DNA of 64,000 nt from Anisakis pegreffii (Eukaryota > Nematoda > Chromadorea > Rhabditida > Anisakidae), in the NCBI GenBank assembly GCA_035041965.1, contig JAPYMA010000240.1, positions 124,001 through 188,000 of the forward strand. Direction: 5' to 3'. Below are positions 48,844-61,900 of the stretch, piece after piece. Position numbers and translations under genes: made by a program. Positions within the stretch are counted from its first letter, which is position 1. Every line of letters begins with the position of its first letter. The notes under the pieces are model-generated. The model searched no databases. It was given only the letters and a program-made list of their open reading frames with translations, and was not told the DNA's origin.

Positions 48844-49101
48844 GTGGTACCAAATTTTACAAAAAAAACGAAGTTGATATCTACAGTGTCAGTGGAACAG
48901 GTACTCTCGAGCAAAAAACGGACTGTCATTGAGTTTTTGCGAGCAGAAAACAATCATTCGGATGCTGATGAGAGAATATCGTTTCATAGACAAGTTTTAG
49001 TTACTGTGAGATTTCTCCGAACCTATTTGACACCTCCGAATGCGGTTGATTTTAACAGCAACAAACTGAGGAGAATTTCTAATGAGATGCAAGAGCATTG
49101 A
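48844..49101 (+). pseudogene. Open frame with faint mariner-like helix-turn-helix similarity
   Basis: The frame contains SSKKRTVIEFLRAENN about 20 residues in. Mariner-type transposases often carry a comparable xRxVIxFLxxEx segment at the start of their DNA-binding helix-turn-helix region. The following residues (SDADERI... VTVRFL) fit only loosely, and the frame ends after about 85 codons with no catalytic part visible. No terminal inverted repeats were found. At most this is a decayed transposase fragment; it may equally be chance. Confidence 0.15.
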
Positions 49102-51204
49102 AGAAATTCATTTCATCAAAAAATATGCATTCATTATGAGGACATTAATCAGCGAGAATTCGCTGATTAAATAAATAAATAATCAGTGTGGAATGAATAA
49201 GATGAATGTTTCAGCTCGAACGTTGCCATTCAAGTGGAATATTGATATTCTAGCTGATCATTTTAGCGCAATGACAGTTCGTGCTATTGTCACATAGGAG
49301 ACCAAGATCAATGGATAATGCTTACGATTAGATAATTCCCTTGAACAATCTCTTCCAAAGTCTTGAACACTACTTGAGTAGCTCTTAGTGGATCAAAGGA
49401 ACTCGGAATATTGTATGCCTCACGGTCTCTAATCAGTGAATCTGTTATACTCTCTCACTCGTTAATTTATTGATCAAATCCAATACAATATCTAACTGAA
49501 AACCAGTTTCCTCTCTTTTCCGGGGCTACATTAGCAGTGATGATTCCAATCAAGTTTGAAACAATGGTTTGGTAAAATCAAAAAGAAAGCCTAGAGATGA
49601 ACGGATAAAACCTCGCAATGAGCGTTACTCAAATGCGTTACTGAATATATCAAGCCACACGACCGAATTTTCGATGACTATAACACGTTTTCATTATTGA
49701 ATAAGAGTTGAATGCGGTGAAAAACAGCGATCTTGGTGGCGAAAATGATGTAAGTGAATACAGCTAATCTAATGAGCATGCTAATAAACAAACTCATTCA
49801 TGAGGTATCTGTCCATCAATCCACGTTTACTCATCATCCTATCCTATCCCATACATGCAAGTTATCAACAGCATCCGGCACATTTCGCTTGTTTATTTCG
49901 CTATTACTATCATCCCTATCATCATCACCATCATCAGTTCTTAACCACATTTTACATCACTCACTCGGCTGCTAATGCATTCATTTCAATATGACTTGAT
50001 CAAATTATTTGAATTCGTGTGCCCCACAGCAAATTCATTCTAAGACACACACACGTATGTATGTATGCACGCATGTATTCATCGAATATTTGGGTGATAA
50101 TAACATAATCCTATTATAACGCGAATACGAAGATCGCATGATAGACGCATTTGTTATTCTAAGGCGAACATTTTTCAACAGCCTTTGGATCATGCATTGC
50201 AGAAGGCTTATCACCACTACCTACTGCTGAAGCTTACGATAACTTCAAAATGCTGTAATGCTTAACATGATAAGATACAAGAGTGAGTGATTGAGGAAAT
50301 AAATTTTTATGAAGGAAATGTCAAAGTTGAAGATGGCCGAAGACAACCAATCATACAAAATATCTCTGGGATCTTTCGGGATATAGATAAGCAATGATCA
50401 CATAGCAACAGGATTCAGTCATGTATTTAACGCTAGATAAGAAAAACAATGAGTATCATCACAATTGTCACGCAACTTTTAGTATTCATTGTTTGTAACT
50501 CTTCATGTTCAGAACGCCTTAAACCCTGACAACAGCGAACTCGGATGAAAAAACCTATCTTAAACCCTGGCTGAATCACTGACAACAATTGCAGTGAAGC
50601 AAGAATCATAATATTGGCGAACTGGAGTTTTTGTTGGTATCGAGTTAATCCAAGAGGAACTCCGAAAAGTGGTTCACAAAACATCGAAAAACAATGTTAT
50701 GCAGAATCGTTGATCAACTGCAGCTGCAATATACAACAACAAGCATGACGTGCTAATTAATCCAAAAAGTTGTCGCTTCATATCGCATGTTATGCTTCCC
50801 CAAACCTCCAAGGCCATATAAATCCTACGGAACTCATCAGTTCAGGATGGGCAGCATCAATACGCTAATGAGATATCACATTTTTGATAGCAACATTACG
50901 AAAATTTGCAATTCTGTTCACCAATAAGATACACCTCTGCACGAGCATTACTTGTAGCGAATTGTTGGCCATGCAAATACCTGCTGATATTCTTCATAGA
51001 AATGTCGAGCTTCCTCATAACAACACCTTTATGCACAATGAGCATGTCATCTATAAGCATATGCATGGACAAATGCATGCATAAGAATCATGTACACCGA
51101 TCACAGTAGGTGCAGCACAGTGATTGATCATTGAAATGATCGATTTAGCAGTGACACTAGCAGAAATATTCGTGGTGGCAGTGGAGAGCAGTGAATAACG
51201 GAAA
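49102..51204. other. No gene recognised; a CA/TG-rich spot
   Basis: A short ACACACACACGTATGTATGTATG tract lies at about 50,043-50,065. Open frames here (e.g. minus 50,433-50,684) lack support. Confidence 0.4.
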
Positions 51205-52784
51205 TTAATTAATGATGCGGCTGGCAGTAATGAATTGATGTTTGACACTAGACGAATCGGAACGAGTTGGTTGATTGAGAAACGATGCTGAAAGCTGCTG
51301 CTGCTGCAACAAAAGGAGAAGAACTTGAAATAAATTAAAACTAACGATTGTCTGCACCACAACGATTGCACTTGAACCGTTGTTGTTGCTCATCGCAGGA
51401 ATTGTTCTCGGAGAAGGCACTACGCAAGTAGGGTCGTGATGATCGTTTCGGGTCTGTCTCTTGACGTCGTTTCAAACCCATTGCTGGTGCCGTTGAAGCA
51501 CCATTTATCTGAAGACGAATTTTATGAATACATGATGTTGCGACGAAGCGCAAAACAGACGATTCGTGAGGGACACCAAAGTAATAAATAAATTTAACGT
51601 TTAAATCTGTACGTTAGCTGTCTATGTATAAGTGTGTTTGTTTTCCTGATCGAAACTGTTTGTGATTTTAGTTGTGTTGCTGGTGCGAAGGCGACAATTA
51701 ATAATTTAGTTTATCCACACAAATAAATGAAGACGATAATAACGATTGAATACAGTGAAGATGGTTGAGTGACGAGAGATGCCGATGATGGCTCATAAAC
51801 AACAACAACACTTGATGCACGAACAATACACTAACTAACCAAAAGGGATGAACTGATATAACTACACTGAGCTACTTATATAGTCATTGAGATTAGCTGA
51901 TTACGAAACAATGGTTACGAATTGCCAATGGTGGCCAGAGAACGGCCACCATTGAAATATGCAAAGCACTATGGAGAGACATACAAGAAACAGTAAACAA
52001 TAAACAAGAGATCACCGGTTTATCTCAACATCATCCTTCAAAGTGGTATACGGATATCATGCGCTATCGATTCGGATGATCGAATGTAACTGTCGTATAT
52101 CTTACTTGGAGGATCTCCTCACTTTTGTGTTTGTATGATATGAATGCTTTGTGTTTCGATAATATAATGCAGTGTTATTACAAAAATAAACGCCGAAGTA
52201 AGAAATATCGAGAAATAACCTCGAAATAAATCAAACGCTTTGATTAATCACCGAAATTGCGTTAATGTCAATGATCTGATGATGAGTGCAGATTGGGTGA
52301 GGATTTTTTCATTGGATTGGCCTCATTACTGAATTAGATAAAAAGTTCTTGTTTAGGTCAGACTTGAATACAGCTGCGATCTTATTATTGATTGAGGTCT
52401 GACACATGCAAACAGTGTTTATGATGAACATGATAAGGACGGTACCCGGTTAATCTGCCTAAAGACATTTTGCTTAACGACAGTTTGCCTAATGGACAAT
52501 TTACCTAACTTGCGGTTTTCTAATGGATATTTCGCCTAATACGCAAACTGTTCCTTAGGCAAACTGTCCATTAGCCACAATGTCTTTAGGCAGATTGACC
52601 GGTCACGATAAGGACAGTTATAAGGTTCTGATTTATAAACGCAAAATACTCCGAAGTAACAACTTACACTATTCGAATGACGCTGTGCCAGCGTCAGCTT
52701 CTTTTCGTAGGATCGTTTTCCACTCTTCTCTGGCAACTGATCCGATTCTTGTAGCAACGAGTCCAGAAGACCCTCAAACGCCAT
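51205..52784 (-). CDS. Three-exon gene, 120 aa, unknown (best gene model in the window)
   Basis: Exon 1 is 52,668-52,784. It begins with ATG directly after a strong acceptor (TTTACTCTTCAG), is GC-rich, reads MAFEGLLDSLLQESDQLPEK... AQRHSNS, and ends at AGT|GTAAGT. Exon 2 is 51,346-51,508, after acceptor TTCGTCTTCAG: INGASTAPAMGLKRRQETDP... then EQQQRFKCNRCGADN; donor C|GTTAGT. Exon 3 is 51,205-51,287, after a 58-nt intron: SFLNQPTRSDSSSVKHQFIT... RIIN and TAA. The phases agree (117, 163, 83 nt). The middle is basic, with one CxxC pair that is not enough for a zinc finger on its own. The acceptor right before the ATG may be a trans-splice site; an in-frame ATG also lies 15 bases upstream. Intron 1 (51,509-52,667) hosts a foldback element. 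The exon 3 acceptor is the least certain part. Family unknown. Confidence 0.5.
51926..51954. repeat. Perfect 11-bp hairpin inside intron 1
   Basis: CAATGGTGGCC and GGCCACCATTG enclose AGAGAAC. GC-rich arms in an AT-rich intron. It could be a structured RNA element or a relic of a small palindrome. Confidence 0.65.
52432..52615. mobile_element. Foldback element, GCCTAA family, copy 3, with 9-bp target duplication
   Basis: The element (52,441-52,606) starts GGTACCCGGTTAATCTGCCT and ends GCAGATTGACCGGTCAC. The 9 bases GATAAGGAC occur immediately before it (52,432-52,440) and immediately after it (52,607-52,615). A perfect 9-bp duplication is characteristic of Mutator-like and some foldback elements. 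It lies within intron 1 of the gene at 51,205-52,784. No coding capacity. Confidence 0.85.
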
Positions 52785-55205
52785 CTGAAGAGTAAACATC
52801 TCATCTTTCGATCATATCACCAACGCTCAAATCATTCACAACGCTCACAAATCACCTCTCAGTTCAATCAGCTATCACGCATCTACATATCCAACAACAC
52901 CAAGCAACCATAAATAAAATTATTGAACAGGTTATGAAAAACAGCAACTGTTCACTCTCTCAGCTAAATGTCACCGATTTCCAAACAAAAATGCTCTGAG
53001 GCGATTTCAACTGAAAGGAAAAGGCGCAAAGTCGTGCATGGTTCATCAACAACATTCAATGGAAATGCAGTAGGAAATCATCGCAATCAATTATGATGCT
53101 TCCAATTAATGCTGGCAATGACGAAATATGACCGCTCTGAATTAAAAAAATTGGTTTTTAGTTTCTCTCAGCTGTTTTATACTTTCTTAAAAACAATTCA
53201 GTCACCAGTCGAAAATCTGTCAGTGAAATGCAAGAATTATGCAGATTTTCAACTATTCACTAATATGAGAATCCTGTTCTCCAGAATCAAGATACAATCA
53301 GAAGTGTGAAAATGAGAATGAAAAGTGGCGAATAGCTAGCTTTGAGTGCGCATTTGCATTTGTGAGAATGAGCGGCAGGGGCTAAAATATTCCAATGAGA
53401 AAGCGCATAAAAGCACTCGAAATACATCAATTGTGAATAAGCATAATTTGAATTTTTTCAAAGCATTCATACGATGCATAGCAATTTTAGGTGATTTCTC
53501 AACGTAACGCATCAAACTTCATCACGGTTAGCAATCAAAATAACTCTTCAATTGCTCAACAAGCTGAGGCTTTTAACAGAAGTGGTGAATAATACGCCTA
53601 GGCACATGCTAAGAATTTGCCTCATTTCTGAACAGGAGCGCTACGTTTCAGCTAAACAGTGCGAAATCATAGACAATAAGTGTTAATTGGATCGACGATG
53701 AGAGCCCTTGAGAAGAAGAAGCTAGCGAAGAACGATTCGTTGCGCTGTTTCAACAATGATTAGTGTATCGGACTTCAAATGGAATGGAAAGAAATTTTAA
53801 TATCACCGACCAATAAATCATGTAATGTTGAGCGTATAATATTATGGTTATTAACTTATAGACGCTGAAAGGTGATATGATGGAAAAAAGTCGAATGATT
53901 AGTGGATGCTAATGATTGAAATTAATAGACACCCATTAACCGGGAAGTACTAGCTGAATGAAGCACTTAATGATGAATACTTAGCAATTAACCAAGATTT
54001 ATGGAATTTTTTTCGAGAATCATCGAGGATGTTTACACCATCAAAGTATCACATTAAATATGCGCTCAGATCTTGACGTACCACAGATAAACAGCGCTAT
54101 TAGTGTTGAATGCTGTTTGCAATCTGCTATGAAAGCTCCAAATAGCATCGTATCGTAGATTCAGTGAACGGATATTGTTAGCCTCATAATCAGAGAGATG
54201 CACCGAAAGTGACTATCGTCTTATGGTCAGCATCGCCTGCAGATATCGTCGAAGGAAGACCCCGCCAGTTCAGTCAGCTCTATGTTTCCGAAAATTAATA
54301 TCGCTTAGTTTCCAATGGGCATGGAAAAAGGAAGACATTTTCATGATTAACGAATGGAACAGCAGTTCAATGTGGCAGCATAACGGTTGATGAATGAGGA
54401 GGTGAGATCATCGTAAGAGCAATGATCCTGGATGCTACCTAGTGTGCTGAATTTATTGATGAATGCTTAATTGAAAGCGTTTTTTGAAATGAGTGACTCT
54501 GGATGCGAGAAATAAAATGAACTGAAAGCAGAGTAATTAGCAGTTTCGAACGTGCGTCATTAGCTGACATGTTTTTCATTTCGATAGATTTGGACTAGCA
54601 TCGACACAAACTATTTGAGCACGTGAGATTTTCAGTTTGTTTTGATCAAGTAACAGATATTCGGCCAGTTAGTACTTTTCAGTTTGTTTGTTACAGCCAT
54701 GAGTACTTTGACTTTAAAAGTTTTAAAAGCAAACTTTTATTTGTTGAATGAAGAACTCTTATTATCATTGCAAGCCATTTGGTTAAATTCAGAAACTGTT
54801 TGAATGACACCAGTAAGTGAAATGTGCTCTTTGAACATGGTATGACTCTTCCATCCTTCAACTCTACTGACGACTTCTATCATGAAATCATGAGTTTCTT
54901 CGAGGTTCGGTGAAATATTCCATTCAATCTCATTCAGTTGATTAAGATGTTCTCAAAATTTCAGATCTGTCATACCATTCTGGTTAGTTCTGCACCAAAA
55001 ATTTTGTTACAGTTTCAGCGAGAAGTGTTCAAATTGGAATGGCGAATGCTGGAAGACTGGTTCAAAGTTGACTAAAGCAGCGCATCATTTATGTGGTAAT
55101 ATGAATGATTTTGATCGCCAGATTTGTGCAATCGCTCGCTCACAAGCAAATCGGATTGAACACAGACTAAGCGGTTCAATTACTATCAAACAGGAACTTT
55201 CGAAG
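52785..55205. other. No gene recognised
   Basis: Upstream flank of the minus-strand gene, then AT-rich sequence. A plus-strand frame at 53,109-53,309 (66 codons) is unsupported. Confidence 0.4.
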
Positions 55206-55409
55206 TAGTGATGGCGTTAAACCGGAGTTCGATGGGGAAATCCGACGAATTTCGGCCGGATTTCCGAAATCTGGAATCGTAAAATGTGAATTCGGTCGGC
55301 TACTAATCGAAGAACTTTGAAATTCGACAAGCAGGAATGTTAAGTGGTCGATTCGTTCGGATTCTGAATGTCAAAAGCAAACTGAAATTACGCTTGGATG
55401 CCATCACTA
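55206..55409. mobile_element. TA-flanked short foldback (MITE-like)
   Basis: TAGTGATGGC at 55,206-55,215 is inverted as GCCATCACTA at 55,400-55,409, giving GTGATGGC termini with TA on both outer sides. The interior is rich in GAAATCCG/CGGATTTCC words. No coding capacity. The short terminal repeat makes this less certain than the other foldbacks. Confidence 0.5.
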
Positions 55410-57685
55410 AACCAATGTACATGCATATCATGTCCGCAGCAACGATCGCCTTTTTATTGCAATTAATTAAGTTTCTCTACTTGCAATAAAATTAACTTCT
55501 TCAGCCATTTTGCTTTTCACTTTAATTCATCTGCAGCGGAAATGCACTTGTTGAACATAATTATAGTCAAACGAAATTCACTGCAAAAATCGATTCTGAA
55601 TCATGGATGCTTGAAGGTAACTTCAAATAATCAGAGATTGCTGTCTCAGTGAGATGTTGTCTGAGCTCTGCATTTGCTGTTAGTTTACGTTCACTCCCCT
55701 TCTGTGTTAATTGCAGTGTTTGCTTGAAGGAGTATGATCGTGCCAGCACCGAACCGAATAAAAATTGCTCTTAAATGAGCAACTTCAGGAAACAATCTTT
55801 TAACTGGAGGAATCATTTGATATTAGTTGCTTTATGTCGAAAAATGTGGTTTGATAGAGCAGCACCTTGATTCTGGAATCAGAAGCCCGAGATTTAGTTA
55901 AATAAATATGCCTGTGAACATAACTCATCAATTCAGTGCATATAGCGCAATGCGAATGACGTTTTGTGATGGCATCCACTTGAAACAGCTGACAGACTGA
56001 TGAATAGTGTGCTAATAAAATTCGAAAAAAAAAGTTTATAGCTGAGTGGAAATATGCCGAGAATGGCACCGTTATGCACGCGCAATTGTTCAATTCATTT
56101 AACAATCCGAGATCTGTTTTATGGATAAGTAATCATGTCGAACAATTTGTTTATATATTCATATGCTGTCGGAGAGCATCATCAAAACAGTTGCGAGCTC
56201 ATCTCATGTGCAAAATCATAAAGGGTTTCTCAAAAACATTCGAAATTGACAGCAACATTCAGTCATTCAGATGGAAAGTTACAAACATCCAATATGAATT
56301 GATGTTTCAAGTAAAGGTGGTTATGGAGCGATGAATGGAGCAAAGCTGAAGATTTCAAAGAATCAAGTGATTTGTCAGCAGTTGATCGGAAATCGGGGCA
56401 TCTGATTTGCCTCAATTGCTGAATTCAGATTCTAAAAGAGGAGTGAAAATTGATTGCCGTAAGCGCAATTATGACGGTGAGTTGAGCATCTGGTATTGCT
56501 GCGAGACAAGTCCATGGTGGGGAAGGTGAAACTACAATGAGTGATTAATGTGCATGTTGTTTGTGTAGGAAAAACTGCTAATAAATCAAAATAGGCACGT
56601 GAGTTTCTCGAGCCTTCAAGAGGCGAATCTTGAAGGGGAATTTAGGCAATGATTGAAGCCTTAAGTATCTGCAATCAGATCTTATCACCTACTAATGATT
56701 GTTTTATGTGACGTAAAAAACCATCAGCACACTCATAAATCATACCAAAAACAATATTAACAATGCTCATAAAAATAATATTCGTAATAATGTCAAATAA
56801 TCAGAATGACGAACAATAAAAGAAATGCGCCTCATAATGCATTCAAGAGGCTCATTTCGTGTCTCCTTCCTATGCGCTGTTTACGTCATGTTTTCAAATC
56901 TACATATGGTGAGCATTGATGTGTTTGTTAATGAATTTTTTGTTTCATCTTGATTGTCCCAAAACCTGATAGACGTTTGTTAATTTTTTTAAAATTTCAG
57001 AGAAATTTTTCCAGGGACTACAGTTGCGAACTATTTTATAGTCGTACTTCATCAGCTGAATAACATGATCACAATTTAATATCTTACAACTTTCGTGTAA
57101 GTTAAGCGTTTTTCGAACGAATCCGCTTCATCCGATATATTTGAAAGGTAAATTTTGTACGAACCATCGTGCCTGTTATTACAGAAACTGTTACAGAGAC
57201 TTCCAGTGATTTAATATTTTAATAGGGCAAAGGAATTCGGAATACGAGTAAATTTGCGAGCATATGGGTGTGGAATGAAAATATACTTCTGGATGCCTGC
57301 CTCTAAGATTCGGCTAATACTTCTCTGATTGTGAGCACTTTTTGCGATCCTGATAAAATCTCGATCAGCTCTCCTATCTGTCATCTAATGTGCTTAGCTG
57401 TTGGCCAATATTGATATCCAAAATGACCGAGAGATCGAATGAATGACTACGTAGTCGAACCAGTCCAAGTTTACTCTCAAAATGATCTGTTTTCTCATGG
57501 AATGTTCATTCATTTTGAGCCCTTTCAACCTCCCCCACCCCCCCTTTATTAAAACGGATGGTGGGCAGGAAGATGTCAATGGGTCAAAACGCATTTTAAA
57601 ATGTGAACTTTTTTGAGGAATGCTGACGAGCACTCAATAAAGAGATATTTGACTGAGGACCTTGCATCAACTTTGATGTACGAGG
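55410..57685. other. No firm gene
   Basis: A plus-strand frame at 56,074-56,334 (86 codons) and minus frames near 55,570-56,105 are not supported by splice sites. A 29-base word TTTTCTCATGGAATGTTCAT... near 57,488 recurs near 58,296. Confidence 0.35.
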
Positions 57686-58012
57686 ATGATTGAATCAGAA
57701 AAAACTCAAATCACGTTATTGAGGATCTCTTTCGAGCTAATCAAATTCCAATCTTTATTGATTGATTCAATGAGTGAAAAACAACTAAAAACTGAGGAAC
57801 GATTTGGAAGAGTCAATCAAAATGATAGGTTGAAAAAAGACTCTTCATCATTCATTCTCTGTGATTGTCTACGAAGCAACCAACCAGAAAATGATTCGAG
57901 AACAATAAGAAAGGAAGAAAGTCTGATGAACAACTTCACTGATATGACAGCTCCACCAGCTTGCAATCGTAAGCACAACAGACATTTTGAGAAAAAATCC
58001 ATGAAATCATGA
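57686..58012 (+). CDS. Candidate single-exon gene, 108 aa, unknown
   Basis: A true ATG start and 108 codons to TGA. The product is hydrophilic and highly charged, starting MIESEKTQITLLRISFELIK, with further internal Met residues, a CDCL pair near the middle and a basic C-terminus (HNRHFEKKSMKS). No membrane segment or known domain. The size and charge pattern are protein-like, but base composition equals the flanks and no expression signal is visible. Confidence 0.27.
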   Translation: MIESEKTQITLLRISFELIKFQSLLIDSMSEKQLKTEERFGRVNQNDRLKKDSSSFILCDCLRSNQPENDSRTIRKEESLMNNFTDMTAPPACNRKHNRHFEKKSMKS

Positions 58013-58731
58013 TTCGGTCGGAAGAATCTTTAGATTTCAAAACTTGTCCTCAAGTTTAGGACATTTCGGCTTAGTTCAGTTTAGAAGAAGCTGGAAACAG
58101 TTGTTGAAAAGTCCAAATTATTGAGAAGGCAAGAGAAACTCTGTAGTTTCCAAAGCTCTAGGATAACTAAATACACTGAAACGTTTTTGACTTGAGAGAA
58201 ATGAAGCAGACAAGTATTATACTCTATTCGTTTTCAATGCATATTGGCAGTTCGAGGAGAAGTTACATGGATGAAACAGAAGATGATTTCTCTTTGTTTT
58301 CTCATGGAGTGTTCATTCATTTTAAAGCGTGTGCATGCTTTGTTGACAAATGTAATTGGATCGTCGTAATTGATTACTGTTCTATACACTTGTTTGCAGT
58401 TTTCATTTGGCATGCAATGAACTAATAGTAGCAAACACCATATACATAGTCAACGGAAAATGATACTGCAGAAAGTGCCCCTCATTCCAATTGAAGTGGG
58501 AAACGGATGGGAAAGATAAGTGATGGGAAGGCGGGGGGAAGGTGAAAAGAGGAGAACTTTAGTGGCCGATAATTTGAACTCACATTGCAATTTATAGGCA
58601 TAACCGAGTAGGGAGCGCCAGGATGTCCTATTCATATTGGACTGAAGAGAGGGGAAAATGAAAGAATAGGAGCCAAAAATGTCAAGCAAACGTTAATTGA
58701 ACTACGTCTTATTATCTAGTAGCTTATAGCG

Positions 58732-58923
58732 ATGAATTTCGACGGAACACTACGTTCCCAAAGTGAAACTCCATCGTTGATGATTTTCATTAGTCATAAC
58801 TGTCGGCCACAGTTTTCTTACACCGTCTCGGTTCAAGGGCACTCATCAGTAGTGACTTTGACTTTTTGCCCAGGTGAAACACCTCAACCAGGAACATTCT
58901 CTTATGTTCAGCAATATCATTAA
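58732..58923 (+). CDS. Candidate small gene or terminal exon, 63 aa, unknown
   Basis: ATG to TAA, GC-richer than the flanks. The peptide begins MNFDGTLRSQSETPSLMIFI and continues with a beta-like, Ser/Thr/Val-rich stretch (SYTVSVQGHSSVVTLTFC) and PGETPQPGTFSY. Two Cys residues about 30 apart could form a disulphide. An acceptor-like TTATTATCTAG lies about 15 bases before the ATG, so this may be a last exon. The minus strand is closed by stops over the same bases, which favours plus. Family not recognised. Confidence 0.35.
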   Translation: MNFDGTLRSQSETPSLMIFISHNCRPQFSYTVSVQGHSSVVTLTFCPGETPQPGTFSYVQQYH

Positions 58924-61900
58924 TCAAATTGACGAGACACAATGATTAAGTGCACCAACTGACACGTGCAAAAGCAACTTTCTTCAAGCAGGGAAATGAT
59001 AAACATGTTGACAGCAACAACGAAACTATTTCCTCTGAATTTCCTATTGCAAAATATATTATTCATTCATTCAACAAGTTTGTATCATTCCTCAGCAAAT
59101 ACATTTCTTCGGAGTTTTCACATCATTGACGCGTATAAAATGCGACAAGTATTGTGATTTCAAGAGCAAATTAACGCTTGAAAGCTTCACTGAACATGAC
59201 GACGTCATCGTGGTTTTTTGAGTTGCGAATTTGAGAAATTCGGATGAAACCTCTGAAGCGCACTGATCTATCAAACACATTTTCGCTTGAATGCTTTCCA
59301 GTGCAAATGAAATGAATTTCAGCTTTGTGAAGCGATAAAACTATTAATAAATCAGACGAACATCTATCTTATGATACGGAATACGCAAATGTCAAGAATC
59401 TCCAGTCAAGCTTGTTGCATTCGCTCTCCTGTTATCGCATAATAATAGTGAAAGTATTCTCTGAATGTGATGTATTGCATGAATAAATCACCTAATTTCT
59501 TATGCATTCGCATACGGTATTGCATTTCAGCGAGAGTGTCTAGTCGTAGTGTGAAGTGTGACACTAGTCGTGTTTGTAACATGATTCATGCATAATTGTT
59601 GATTAACTGCTGCGCCGTTACGTTGTTTGCTTTCGAAAACACCACCAGATTTTACCCAATGGACGACGAATTTCCTTGCGACTCTAGACAGAAAACAAAT
59701 TCGCGAGATCCTCGTTCGAGGGGCTATAAGCACTAACTTCCTTGAATGATGATCTCGTGTAGTTTCTGACTGACTATGAGACTAAGAATGGCGACTAAAA
59801 CTAGTGTTATCAATTCAGAGTTCTACCACATTTGGTTTCAAATGAACTTTTGCTTTGTGCAGCACGAATCTGGTTTAATTAAGCCTGCTTTGGAAAGCAA
59901 AAAACGAACCGGCGATAATCTGAAGGATTTGCTTCAATCGTTTCAGTAAGTTTGCTTCAAAAGGCTACAATCAGATAATATATCGAGGTAAGGTGGGCGA
60001 AACAAGTGTTTTGGTTGATTGAAGGAATTTGTTTGTCATCAAATGATTATTGAAATGTGAACAATGAAGACGAAGACAATGAACGAATAAATTCTAAGCG
60101 GCATCAATAGCAGGAATCATCAGAACGCATGTGATCACTTCCGCTTGAAATGGCGGAAAATTTGATGCAGTCGAATAGTTTCAACAAAAACATTCGAAAA
60201 CAAAAACGAATTCTTCTGATGAACAAACACAATAGTGTAGGGGGCGATCATTGCTGCATATACCTGTGAGCATTTCACTTTTGATATCACAGTGTCAAAA
60301 ACGCATCTAGTAACAATTCAATGGTGGATAATATCAAACCATGATTCGACAAAATCAAATTAAGATTTAAAGGGATATGTGTGAAGCCCCATTCCCTAAT
60401 GAGTAGTTCACAATCGCTTCCCAGACATTGAGTCATGCGTCAAAACGACGGTTTTTCGTATTGATGTCTTTGGATTAGTCAGGAACAGGAACCTTAGTCT
60501 GTAAGGAAATGCGATAGAAGAATTGTCTATCGAATGAGCGCTTAGCTGAATGCTCTTTGCAGTTTCTGTGAAGTAGTCGTTGGGCTTATCTTGTGGAGAA
60601 AAAAATTTTCATTAAGCTTGAAGTGGATTAAACGTGAAATTTCCTATCCATGCAGCGAAAGTGCTCATTCAACGGATGTTCTCTCACTAACATTCCCTAG
60701 GAAACAACCTGTCCTGACAACCGATGAACATTTAAGCATGAGCATATCCGGAGTACTGAATGTGACATTAGTGACAGCATGGAAATGAATTTCGAGTCTC
60801 ATAAAATGGTTATTGCGATTTGGCGATGGATTGTGTCTGAAGGAGTGCTCGTATTCGTTGAATTGCTGATGTGCAATTAATCGCTTGATATTGCATTCAT
60901 TACTGCAAGTAAACGACCAAAAGCTCAACTAGACATGACTGTTGACATAAATTTTCACATTTTGCAGCAAAACGTCTCCAGTGCCCATAAAAGTAACTAA
61001 TTAAGCTGGTCATAATACAATCGATCAGTGAAGCGCAATGTTCATTTCATATATGGAAATAATTGCAGCACTTTCGATGATCACCTAGAGAAGTGGAGCT
61101 TGCTTGATAAAGTATAATCGAAGGTGACATTTGACCTGTTCCTGCTTCTACAAATCTAAGACTACGATTAACCTGTCCTTGGTCCCCAGGAGAAAAACTG
61201 CTCCTAATTAGTGCTGCACGACGCAATTCGGATAACGTTCATTGAAGATGAGGTTTTGTAGTTTTGTTTCCTTGATAAATAAAAGCAGTTTGCGATGCTG
61301 AAGTTACGATACTTGAAACTGTTCCAGTGTTTATAAACGAGGTGATTCAATCCGATTCATAATGAACAAACATGAAATGAGACGTTATATTATATTGTAG
61401 TATGGGCAATTAAACTAGGTCAAGCCATGCTTGTTCTTTATTATTAGAGAATAACTACCCAAATTGTTGACCATGTGACACGATCATTGCAATGTTCGGA
61501 CCATGAATAATTTGGTCTCATTGTCAGTAATTTCGAAAAAGTTCCATAGCGTTCATAATTGTCCACCGTCATATTCGATTGTCACGGTCAATTAGTTTCA
61601 TTGAACAGAGATCAATCATGTAGAGAGCCGTGCTCAATGTGACTCGAAGTAAACAATATGATGGAACCCAATGAGAGTCAAATGAGATACCTGAATTCAT
61701 AGCCATCACTTCAATGTAACTGATAAAAATAAAAGTATGGATAAGAACAAGCTGAAGAGTCAACGAATAGGGAATTCGTGGGCACAACTGAAATGTCAAG
61801 AACGAGACAACCCATTGTTCTCAAACTTTTGCATTTGTAGATTATCCCGGCCACATTGATCTCATGGTATTGGTCAAACGCCGACATCTCATCAAGGGAA

